In this document: positions 39,266 to 49,193 of the stretch, in pieces
Layout of the letters: every line of letters begins with the position of its first letter
How positions within the stretch are numbered: the stretch's first letter is position 1
From: Mugil cephalus
Taxonomy: Eukaryota; Chordata; Actinopteri; Mugiliformes; Mugilidae
Reading direction: 5' to 3'
Assembly (NCBI RefSeq): GCF_022458985.1
Contig: NC_061773.1
Coordinates: 4,160,001 to 4,224,000, forward strand
DNA length: 64,000 bases
Program-made: the position numbers and the translations under genes
The notes under the pieces: model-generated
What the model was told of the DNA's origin: nothing
Databases searched by the model: none
Seen by the model: only the letters and a program-made list of their open reading frames with translations

Positions 39266-40812
39266 TGACGGTCTCAAGTGAAACTATCAAAACCCTTCCC
39301 TTCACATCACTATCACAAGAAAGACATATCCTATTTTACTCTTGACATTCAGCGGCTCAACTCCTTACCTTCAGCGACTGACAGTTGAATCCTGCTTCTT
39401 AAGTCCCTCTGTTCTGTTACACGTTTAGTACAAACTCAGCTCATATTATGATCCATGCTTAGGGAATTTCAATCAGTTTCTTTTGGTTGATGTGCAGGTG
39501 TGATAGCCCACCAGCGTGCCAAGCCCCCCTCAGTTTGAAATCAGCCTGTGCTAGGGTCTGATTATGTTTTGACCAACTTTAACGTACAAAGGAACTGGTA
39601 AGACATCAAAAGGCATGAGGGAGACTTTAAGATTGTGGCCACAGAGATACAGAGGAGCAAATTTTTCTTTCTTTCCTATCTTCTGGTTGATACATTTCAC
39701 ATATAATTCCACATTTTATATATTATTTATATATTTTTTAGAGTATATTAATATTTTAATATCTTAATTTACAAAGTCACTAACTATAGCTATGTCCCAT
39801 ACTGACCACCGCCTTTGCCATGCAGTGAAATGGGAGGCGGCATGAATTTTAATTACCATAATGACGTAGCAGCAGCACTTCAGATATGTGTTCTAGATAC
39901 TTTCCAGTCAGGCTTATCAGGTAACATTGTTGTGATATGTGCAGGTTCCTTTTGAGCCACTGGTGTTTCAGATTTTCTGACATTGTGGATCATTTTAACT
40001 AACTTGAAGGATCCTTCCAACTAAACTGTGAGTGTTGTACGGAATGTTTATTACAAGAAATTCTCTCCGGGTTAATGTTTGGCTTTATGGTCACCACTGA
40101 GGGGACATAAAAACCTGTGGACCACGTGAACGGATGCTTCCAAATATTTAAGTTGGGATGGGTAAAAACAGATAGTGATAAAAGACACACTTTTGCCAAT
40201 AAAGGAATAAAATATTCTGACTATTCGTCATAAAATGATGACAGATTCCAACTTTATGGGCATCAGTGTAGAATGATGATTAGATTTTGTATTTGTGTCT
40301 ATGTCCTCTTTAATATTGGAAACAAAAAAACAAAAACAACGCATTCACATCCTGGATAGAAAAGGCGAGGGTCACAGAGGAGAAAGATAAAAAGGTGGAG
40401 GAGGGCATCCTGGCTCTAAATTAATAAAAAGTAATTGTGGAAACTTATAGGGCGGTGTGGTTTCCTCTGTATCTTGTGACCTTTGGTCTGGCTCCTGCCA
40501 AGCTAAAGATCTCACACCCACATCTACGTCAACTCCCTATCTGGCCTATCATTTGGTCCCTGGCAGTGGACTTTGTCCTTCGCATTTATGAGGTAGTCTT
40601 GTGGATGTTGCCGAGGTGCCAGATCATAATATGAGCTGAGTTTGTACTAAACGCGTAACAAATCAGAAGGACTTAAGAAGCAAGATTCAACTGTCAGTCA
40701 CTGAAGGTAGGGAGTTGAGATGTTGAATGTCAAGAGTAACATAGGATACGTCTTTCTTGTGATAGTGATGTGAAGGAAAGGGTTTCGATAGTTTCACTTG
40801 AGACAGTCAGAA
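39263..40812. mobile_element. 1.55 kb structure with ~190 bp inverted arms
   Basis: The left arm 39263-39452 and the reverse complement of the right arm 40622-40812 align over about 185 bp with roughly 90% identity. Examples are gtctcaagtgaaactatc, catcactatcacaagaaaga, ctgacagttgaatc and cgtttagtacaaactcagct. The interior (about 1.17 kb) holds a piece of irf6 (39465-39552) and no transposase. It may be a foldback-type non-autonomous transposon, or two opposed copies of one repeat. Confidence 0.75.
39465..39552 (+). pseudogene. Broken copy of the irf6 intron 6 / exon 7 junction
   Basis: From 'aatcagtttcttttggttga' through the acceptor tgtgcag and into 'gtgtgatagcccaccagcgt', this matches 35984-36073 of irf6 almost base for base. 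It then has an 8-base deletion (gccagacg missing), resumes at 'ccaagcccccctcagtttga' and stops matching after 'cagcctgtgct'. The deletion shifts the frame, so it cannot encode the IRF segment. It has the same orientation as the parent gene. Confidence 0.9.
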
Positions 40813-41307
40813 AAAAAAATTACACCGATCACACCGCGGGTGGTCAAATACATTTAAATCTAATAGAAAGTAGAGTAAATACTCTGTAAAATGTTTTTAC
40901 TGTGATGTAAGGTGTTTGTGTTGTCTTCATACAGATCATGTCTCACACAGTGTAATAAACCTCCATTTAAAGCGGTCATTGTTAGGTTGCTTGGCGAGTG
41001 CGTGTTTATCAAGGCTCATTTCTGAATTTATATCTGATAAGCAAGGTGGGAATTGATCAAGGAAACGTTTTATTTCTATTCCTTGAAAAAGCTTGACTTC
41101 TAAATCCATTTTTAATTATTATTTTTTTATTCTTCATCTTCATTCAGCTTCATTTAAGGCACAAATGTCTCCAAAAAATCAACAAATTATCAATGTATTT
41201 TTAGACGCATGTTGGTGAGTCAGCTCTCACCACTGACACTGACATCACATATTTATGGCGTGCATCATTCATGTCATATGTGATAACTGCAGGTGTGTTC
41301 AGTCACA

Positions 41308-44300
41308 ATGTTCAGGAGCGACAGTCCCTTTGGTTACGACACCAGCAGCTATGCAGAATCACTCCACTCCAAGTATGCATTCCCCATAATTATATGGTTT
41401 CATAATCAGTTGATTGTTTCATTGCACAATTCATAGACAGAATTATGTTCTTATTCCGACAGCGGGTATTCTACTATGGATGACACCTTGTCGCAGGTGT
41501 CAAGTGTGTCAAGGCCGAGTGCCAGGTCAATTTACAGTAAGTTAAAATTGCATTACTGGAAAAAGTAATTACACCTGTTCCTGTTCATGAGGATCACGTA
41601 GCTTGTCTGTATGCTTCACCAGTGCAGAGGAAGGAATACGCATCATCCATAAACAAGTCCATGGACAGATTACAGTACAGAGTGGAGGTATTGGATCCTA
41701 CCATCATCACATAAACGTGTCCTGCTCTGAATCACGCCAGGCTAATGTTTGTGTTTGGACATCTTTGTGCTGTAGCACTTGTTCTCTTGTGACCTGGACG
41801 GGAAGGAGCTGGCAAACATCTCAGACTGTGTGGAGCGCCTGAAGCTGCTGGAGGAGACGGGTCGAGTATGGGGTCAGAACATGCTGCTGGAGGTCCGCGG
41901 CACCAACCTGCTGCTCAAAGACATCGAATCTCAGGTAAACAGCATCAGAGCATGTGTGACCTGGAATCTCTCACAGGTCAACAGAAACCTGAGCACCTTT
42001 GGGAGAATTTTGGAGCAACGTGTTGGTTATGCTTCCATGCTAAATCATAGAGAAATGTAGTGGCATTGTGTTTTACAGTTCCAGTCAAAACATTTGGACA
42101 CATTTTCTTTCATATTTTTTATTATTATTTTTCTTATATTTTTTTTTACATTAATAGTTAGTTATTTCTCACTTGTGTCTCCAGACCTAGCTGTGACTCA
42201 TGGGTCTTCTGAGGGTGTCCTGTGGTGTCTGGTAACAGGATGTTGTTAGTGGGGGTCTTTGGGTCCTATGGGTTGAGGGGAGGGGCCTCTGTGGATCATC
42301 CCACAGATACTTGATCAGTTTGAGATCTAGTGAATTTGGAGGCCAGGTCAACACCTTGTGCTGTTCTTCGTGTTTGTTGAGTTGTTCCAGGTTGCATCCT
42401 ACTGGAGATGGCTGCTGTCATCAAGGAGTGTCATTGCTATGGGGTGGGGGTGTCTGGTCTGGTCTATGCTAATTACTTAGACATGTTACATGTCTTAGTA
42501 ACATCCATGTGAAAACCAGGTCCAAACATCGAATAGTCACAAGATGGTCAATGTTAAATACTTCTCCTGCCAGTGGTCATAATGTTGCAACTGAACAGTG
42601 TATATTTTAAATGTTAGGACTTTATAGTTGCCCCCTGTAGCTTTGATGGCAGTTTTGCACACTCTTGGCTTTCTCTGAGCTCTCAGGTGTATGTCTGTAC
42701 TAAAGGATCCATCCTGTTCCTAATGAGCAACAGAGGTTGGCCTCCAGCAAAACTCAATGAGAATCTGTCTGGTCTTCAGATGTGTTAGAGACAGACACGC
42801 TAGTGGACAAATCTTGAGCAAGGAAGAGATTTTACTTTACACAATGTGGAAATTTGATTAGTAAGTCACATTACTGTGGCTGACACATGTTGACTGGATG
42901 GGGAGATTCTCTGAGCCTCAAATAATCATGTTCTGCCACCTGTTTATTACATAACTGCAGGAATTATGCCTGGTTAATGATTTGCTACTCAAAGGAACAT
43001 AAAACCATTGGACCAGGCGGACAGATATTTCCAGATTTTAATGTGAAGTTATAGCCTCATCAGAGGACAGACTGGGGGCATGCCACTGTCTCTGATTGCT
43101 CTGACGTTGTGTACACTCTCCTGTGTTTTCTCAGGAAGAGCTGGAGTCCATCGCTCTCAGCGACATCCGGGAGCTACATACTGTGACAGACATCCAAGTG
43201 TTTAACTCCCTGCTCGTCATCTCCTTCCAGTCCAGGAGAAGAAACGCCACCACCGTCCTCATGTTTCAGTGTGAGAACATCAAGGTGAGGACAAACCCCC
43301 TGCAGTTGGATGTCATCGTGTCCGATAAGTGAAAGACACGTGTGATGTGTGAATGTTGTCGTTGTTGTTGTTCGCAGGCTGAATATGTTGAAAAGGATCT
43401 CAGACGAGTAATTTCACGTAGGAGAGCGGATCCAGGCTCCCGGTAAAGTCAGCGTACATGTGTTACTACATGTATTACTGATTTTATTTCCTCAACATGT
43501 GTTTGTATTTATTTTCTTGATACAGTGCAGGACAGTCAGTGCCACAGTGGACGTCTCCTGACTACGGTGAGGGCCAGACTGGGCGTGTACTGTACATGCA
43601 GCTGATTCATTCCCATAATAATCTTCATTTCCATCTGTTTTTTTTTTTTTTGAAGATGAAATGTCTATCATTATGGACGAGGACCGTTCACTCTTCAGAC
43701 AAACACCAAACTCCATCACTGGAGAACCGTTTCCATACACAGAGGTGGACAGGAATGTGGTGGGTGTTCCTCATATGGAGGCCGGAGCACGTTTTAACAC
43801 ATTTGCACATTTTAAGAAATGTGCTCGGTAACATTTAAAAGCATCAAGAATGCAGCACTGATTTCCTCTTTCTTTCTATCTTTCTTCACAGGATATTTTC
43901 AATCACATTTTAAGTGACATAGAAATCTTCATTGGACAAGTCTTCGCAGCTACAGGCGTAAAGAAGAAGAAGAAGAAAAAAGAAAAAGGTAATTTAATGC
44001 ACGTCGGAGGCAATAAAGTAAAAACTCAAGTTTTAGCAGTTGTGATGTTTTAATTTTGTGTGGTTCTGCTTATTTCAGGGAAGGGCATGCCCCGCCCAGA
44101 AGAATTTGCAACATGTTTCCATAAGATCAAGTGTGGCTTGAACCTTCTGGTTTGTGTTTTTTTATGTATATGTGTTCACATTTTCAGCAGTCTGACCTGA
44201 TCCCATTGATTCTGTCATGTGCAGTAAGCGTTGCATCTTTCTTAACAGGGGACTCTCAACGGAATGATCATTGACCCCAGTGCTTCTGAGTTTGTCCACA

Positions 44301-47300
44301 CCTTCTTCTCTGCAATAGGATTTGTAAGTGTCTTTTTTCAATTAAATAGTTTTAATAATGTGTAATGAGTTTTTTTTTTTTTTTTTTTTAACTGAGAGTA
44401 CGAAAAATTAAAATGCCCTTGAAATCCTTTAAAATGAACTGCCATTCATCTTGAAAGTATGCGTCAGCATTTTCTGTTTTGGATGATTTATCTCAGGCTT
44501 TGTGTGCCTCAGCCTTTGTGTTTAATTCATGAATCCGTTTGCTGAATTGATTCACCACTGTGCCTCCTTTGTCTTGCGAGCCCTGTAGCACATTATAATG
44601 TAATAAATTCCTGAAAAAGTAATAAAATTTGCACTTAAATCAATTGAAAATGTAATAAAACCCAATAATGTAGTAACTTCACCAATAATGTATATTGGTA
44701 ACGTATCCTGACTGATATTGTAATGACATTTAATAACATTTTATAATGTAATACCTTATTACATTATTGGGAATTTATTATATTTTCAGTAGTTTTTTCT
44801 TTTTCTTTTTTCAAAAATGGTAATGTATTTGACAGATAATGTAATATATATTTTCATATTCAGTCCAGAGTTCTACATTTTGTGTTTTGAGAATCTATGA
44901 ATGTTATACACACTGGGTTTGAAACAACAGAATGACTGCTGGGTTACTGGGTTCCAGCTCAGATAAGCGTCTGAGCAGCACCTTAATTAACTTCTTATTA
45001 GCATGTAGCATGTAGTCAGTAACAAAAATCTAGCCTGTAGCCTATCACTTTATCATCATGTTCTGTCAAACAATTTCCTGATAGACATATTAAGCTATTT
45101 AAAGAAGTAGCGAAGCCTTGGCTAAAGTATCAAGATTTTAGCATCAGTAAGAACTAGCATGTAGTGACATGGTCAATAAAATATAGTCTACAGCCGCCAC
45201 TATCCTACCATTATCAAATCTTTTCTGGTATCCTACAGAAATGTATTGATGCTGAGACATTGCATATTCACTTACTCAGTCTGATCATATAAAGGGAGAA
45301 AGTTGTTGCAATGTTGCTGGACGTATTTTAGCTAGCCACCACTGAAAGAGACGATGGTTGTGTTCTCCCTTGAAGGCCCTCTAGTGGTAGTGATTCGTTG
45401 AAAATCTATGGAGTGAAGAAGTTAGTTTAGGGAAGAGTTATCTGGGGTCTGAGTATTTGCACATATGCATATGACTGTACAGTACTCAAGGTCTGCAATT
45501 TAAGCCAATTGTCATTCTGTTGTTTCAAACCCAGTGTGTATAACATGCATAGATTATCAAAACAAAAAATGTAGAACTCTGGACTGAAAATGAATATATA
45601 TATTAAATTATCTGTCAAAAATTACATTATCATTTTTGAGAGAGAAAAAACTACTGAAAATTTAATAAATTACAGATAAATGTAATCTTATTACATTATT
45701 GGGTAAAAATGTTATTACAGTATCAGTCAGGACATGTTATTACATTATTGGTGAAGTTATTACATTATTGGGTTTTATTACATTTTCGATCGAGTTAAGT
45801 GCAAACTTTATTACATTTTCAGGCGTTATTACTTTTTCAGGAGATTATTTCATTATAGGGTGCTATAAGCCCCTATGCAGTGTCTTAGCCCCATTTGCTC
45901 TTACTTTTTTAAAATCTTGCACTTGCACAGTGCAGGGTGCGATGCTCAAGTTTGTTACCAGAGAGTTTTTTCTTGTCCCAACCAGCTGATGTCTCACGCC
46001 CCCGTGGGTCTGACTTCACACATTGTGGCACCGCTGCTGACGCCTCTGTCTATCCGTTTCCTGAGCGACGAGGCGTCCCCGGAGGAGGATGAGCTGTGGC
46101 AGTCCCTGGGAGACCCCTGGAACGTCCCCAGGTGCAATAACATTGAAATAATAATAATAAAATCATAAAATAATAATAAGTGTCAGGATAATAACCAGGT
46201 GTGACTTTGATCGTATTATTAGTAACAAATGGCACGGGGAAATCCCAGTCTACAATCTGGAGTTCTCCGATGGCTGGACCCCCCCTCCGTTGACTTCAGT
46301 TCTTCCACCCAGTGAGCCTGTGAGCAGACAGGAGAGTCCATTGGGCGCATTCAGGGAACCTCTCAGTAGACAGGAAAGTCCACAGCCTGCATTCAGGGCA
46401 CCTTCGAGGAGTCAGGAAAGTCCACTACCTGGATACGGGGAACCTTTGAGGAGACAGGAAAGTCCACAGCCTGCATTCAGGAGAGAGGAAAGTCCACCAC
46501 CTGCATTCAGGAGAGAGGAAAGTCCACCGCCTGTATTCAGGAGAGAGGAAAGTCCACCGCCTCCATTCAGGAGTCAGGAAAGTCCACTGCCTGAATTCGG
46601 GGAGCCTTTGAATAGGCAAGAGAGTCCGCATCCTGCACCCATCAAGGTGAACCTCAAATATTCAGAAAACCTTCTGAACTCGTTGCAGCCCATGGGCTCT
46701 AGTTAAACATAAAGTGAAATGAACAAAAACTTTTTTTTTTGTGCATAGGCTCCCATGAGCTGGAATCCACCAGGCCCTTTTCTAAAAGCACGGTACACCC
46801 TGTCACTCAAGTTGTAATTTGGTGTAAGGAGAATGTTTAAAAGTTTTTCACGTTGAGGATGTTTTTCACTTTGCTTCTCAGCTTAATTCAGCCAAAACTT
46901 CCACGCATGCGTGTTAAGTATGACTTCATCTCAAGAAACCAGAGGGAGCTCACCATCGCAAAAGGAGAAATAGTTGAGGTATCACGACTCAGCTCCTCTC
47001 TCTGTTCTTGCCTTAAGTAATCAATCAACAGGTGCCAATCAACTCAGGCTTGTGCTCCTTCCATCCACAGCTACTGGACAGGTCCAAGCAGTGGTGGAAG
47101 GTGAAGAACAGCAAAGGGGAGGAAGGCTATGTTCCCCACAACGTCCTGGAGGCCGACGACGGGAAACCACAAGAGGTCAGATGCAAATGCAAAAACACCA
47201 CAGGTCTACTACAGGATTTTATCTTCTGGTGCAAATTCCACTCCTGTTCCAAACGACACCCTAGTAAATCAAGTAAAATGTGCAGCTACAGCCAGAATGA

Positions 47301-48422
47301 TAACGAAGGGTAAAACGCGACTCAGTCAACATGTTTGGAAGCTATATTTAAACATCCTCTGCAAACTGTCTGACACATATAACTGGTCAAAGCAGCTCAA
47401 TAATTTTCTTACTGACATCTAATTAAACGATCACTTCATTTCAAAGGATATTGTAGTTTCTCCCATCCTGAAGAAATCGTCCAAACCTCCAGAAGTGAAG
47501 GCCTGGCTGGAAGACCAAGGCTTCAGTCCAATGTAAGTGCAGAAATCTGGTATTAAATTAATCTGGGTAATAACTGGACTCATGCATATTCATGCTTATA
47601 AGCATACGTACACTGGTCAGCCACAACATTATGACCACTGACAGGAGAAGTAAATAACATTGACCATGTTGTGACAATTCATTGTTCATTCATTATGTTA
47701 CTTACACATGTAGCATCCACCTAGACCAGACCAGACACCCCCACCCCATAGTAATGAGTCTCCTTAATGGCAGCAGCCAGGGGTGGGATGGGATAATCCA
47801 CAGAGCCCCCTCCCCTCAACACACAGGACCCCCAAAGTCCCCCACTAACAACATTCTGTTACTGTAATTTGTGAAAAAGTGTGACAGTGTAAATAGCATA
47901 CATTTATTATTGAACTGTTAAAGCATGACTCCTGTTTCTCCTCCTTCCTTCGGAGCATTTAAAACATTCAGAAGCAGATGCACAACTACTCAAAATAGAG
48001 GCAAATGAAAACAAATGTTAAGTGTGTAAATCTGCAGGAAATCTCAATTTCTTACAAACTCAGTTCTGTTTTCTTGTGAGAAGTTAAGTTTGAGAAGTGC
48101 TGACGCTAACAACTCCTCTGACACATGTCAAAGTCTATAACTATTAATGATTAATCGGTGTAAATTCTCTCTGGCAGCACCGTGCGCTGTCTCGGCGGAC
48201 TAAGCGGCGGCATGCTCCTGGGGATGAGTAGAGAGGAGCTGAAGACAGTGTGCACAGAGGAAGGAGGACGAGTCTTCTTCAAGTTACAAGCAATCAAGTC
48301 CACCATGGCTGTAAGTGATCAGAGAGCATCTTAACCCGTTTCCACTGTCCATCACATTGATGTCACGCTGATAAATTCCTCCGTTTTCTTTTTCAACAAT
48401 TTAGGCGGCCAGCCTAACTTGA
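41308..48422 (+). CDS. eps8l3: eps8l3, EPS8-like protein 3
   Basis: Cytoplasmic adaptor of the EPS8 family, linking receptor and Rac signalling to actin. Nineteen coding exons: 41308-41372, 41463-41536, 41623-41687, 41776-41934, 43135-43284, 43378-43442, 43526-43566, 43656-43759, 43892-43988, 44079-44149, 44249-44323, 45986-46131, 46199-46646, 46749-46792, 46882-46978, 47071-47175, 47447-47532, 48178-48310, 48405-48422. They join in frame to 680 residues. An N-terminal PTB domain (about residues 63-190: YRVEHLFSCDLDGKEL, WGQNMLLEVRGTNLL) is followed by the EPS8 central region (IFNHILSDIEIFIGQVFAA), a tandem RQESP repeat in exon 13, an SH3 domain (RVKYDFISRNQRELTIAKGE, WWKVKNSKGEEGYVPHNVLE) and a SAM-like effector domain (VKAWLEDQGFSPITVRCLGG). 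SRPSARSIYMQRKEY matches human EPS8L3 best. The neighbour ampd2 also fits human 1p13. Confidence 0.93.
42078..42830. mobile_element. Tc1-like remnant interrupted by a TIR element
   Basis: The left piece (42078-42165) starts with the 'ccagtcaaaa.atttggacac' end typical of fish Tc1 elements. The right piece (about 42605-42830) continues with 'gatggcagttttgcacactc'. The insertion of copy C between the two halves dates the Tc1 copy as older. Confidence 0.65.
42183..42604 (-). mobile_element. Dispersed non-autonomous TIR element, copy C (inverted)
   Basis: Read on the minus strand it starts tatacactgttcagttgcaac and carries the same blocks as copies A, B and D: 'ttgaccatcttgtgac', 'catagcaatgacactcct', 'gtgggatgatccacagag' and 'ccactaacaacatcctgtta'. 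The far end is degraded near 'ctcatgggtcttctgagg'. Confidence 0.75.
44586..45865. mobile_element. Long-TIR element in eps8l3 intron 11
   Basis: The left arm 44586-44943 and the reverse complement of the right arm 45510-45865 match over about 350 bp: 'cctgaaaaagtaataa', 'aataaaacccaataatgta', 'cagtccagagttctacattt', 'acactgggtttgaaacaaca'. The arms carry many copies of attacattattgg/ccaataatgtaat. The ~570 bp core has no transposase. It fits a foldback-like non-autonomous transposon; target duplication was not identified. Confidence 0.8.
46300..46646 (+). repeat. In-frame tandem repeat in eps8l3 exon 13
   Basis: Nine consecutive units of 10 or 14 residues built on (R/S)(R/S)(Q/E)ESPxPxF(R/G). 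Short units are RREESPPPAF-like and long units add EPL or APS. At DNA level the core is agacaggaaagtccac or agagaggaaagtccac. Three central units are nearly identical, which points to recent expansion. Confidence 0.95.
47609..47862 (+). mobile_element. Dispersed non-autonomous TIR element, copy D (truncated)
   Basis: Starts tacactggtcagccacaaca and runs through 'acattgaccatgttgtgac', 'caccccatagtaatgagt' and 'tccccactaacaacattctg', then loses similarity. The right terminal repeat is missing. It lies in eps8l3 intron 17. Confidence 0.7.
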
Positions 48423-49145
48423 CAGACGACACGGTAAAAAGACGTCTATGATGGCAAGAGGAAATCTTTTTGGACCAATCACCAGTGACGGATGATCAGA
48501 CTTTCATCTAGTCTATGAAGATGAGAGAAGGTGTGCTGGGAGTTATGTACTTAATGTCCTTTGAAATCAGTAAATATTCCTTTATTAAATAATCTAAAAT
48601 ATCACTTTAAAATATATGTTAATACAATTGTCTGCTGTCATTTGAAAACATTTCTAGTTAATGTACATTGAATCAATAGGTTATACACTCACTTGCCAGT
48701 TCATTAGGTACACTAGTCAAAACTAATTCTTTCCAACATATCAGTCCTCCACTTAATCTTAGTTTCATGAATGTTATGGTATCAGGATTAGTTTCCAAAA
48801 ACGGAAGGAGCTGTTGATTCAACTATGTTCAGTTTTGGAGGCTGTGGCTTGTAACTATTGAATTATTGTGCTGCACGTTTCTATGATTTTGTATTTATAC
48901 AGTTAAATTACCACTTTTCTGACCCTATACTAAATATTAAAACACCATGAAGGAGGACTTATTAGAACATATTAGGAGATTTTTCACCAGTGTAAGTAAT
49001 GGACAGGCAAGTGAGGGTTTGAATAAGTAAATAAAAGTATTCAGCTGGTTTGTACTAATATTGGTATCGTCGGTGTGTAATATGTAAGATTCTGTGACAA
49101 AACCAATGTGGGCGCCTAATATTTGTAGTCGATATATAACCTGTA

Positions 49146-49151
49146 AATAAA
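49146..49151 (+). terminator. eps8l3 poly(A) signal (AATAAA)
   Basis: AATAAA in 'ctgtaaataaaagac', 724 bp after the eps8l3 stop. It is only 36 bp from the facing minus-strand signal of the ampd2 side. Confidence 0.6.
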
Positions 49152-49187
49152 AGACAAGTCTGACACGGATTTAGTGAATTAACATGC

Positions 49188-49193
49188 TTTATT
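49188..49193 (-). terminator. Distal minus-strand poly(A) signal, probably ampd2
   Basis: tttatt on the plus strand is AATAAA on the minus strand. If used by ampd2 the 3' UTR would be about 3.2 kb. Nearer minus-strand hexamers (for example around 50680 and 51444) are alternatives. Confidence 0.4.

Larger units (their letters stand above)
37391..41307. other. irf6 3' UTR and spacer to eps8l3
   Basis: The 3' UTR of irf6 runs to about 38200. Then come the Tc1 remnant, the inverted-arm structure and, from 40813, AT-rich DNA that probably holds the eps8l3 promoter and a 5' UTR exon not located here. A segment at 39990-40160 resembles 42930-43070 in eps8l3 intron 4 (tgtttatta, aaaacc..tggacca, tttccaaat), which suggests a shared dispersed repeat. 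Confidence 0.45.
41935..43134. other. eps8l3 intron 4: nested transposon remnants
   Basis: At 42078 is 'ccagtcaaaacatttggaca', and after 42640 is 'tttgatggcagttttgcaca', both parts of a Tc1-like element. Between them sits dispersed TIR element copy C (42183-42604). The 42930-43070 part resembles 39990-40160. No exon is seen. Confidence 0.6.

Noticed and set aside
38975-39277. Possible domesticated transposase gene
   Set aside because: Frame covers only part of the Tc1 catalytic domain, with damaged catalytic region and no upstream DNA-binding part.
45699-45989. 96-codon plus frame before eps8l3 exon 12
   Set aside because: It reads through the right arm of the long-TIR element; the ITFSGVITFSG pattern is translation of the attacattattgg repeats.
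46425-46631. Repeat-rich minus frame (RRWTFLSPEYR units)
   Set aside because: It is the complementary reading of the eps8l3 tandem repeat and has no separate support.
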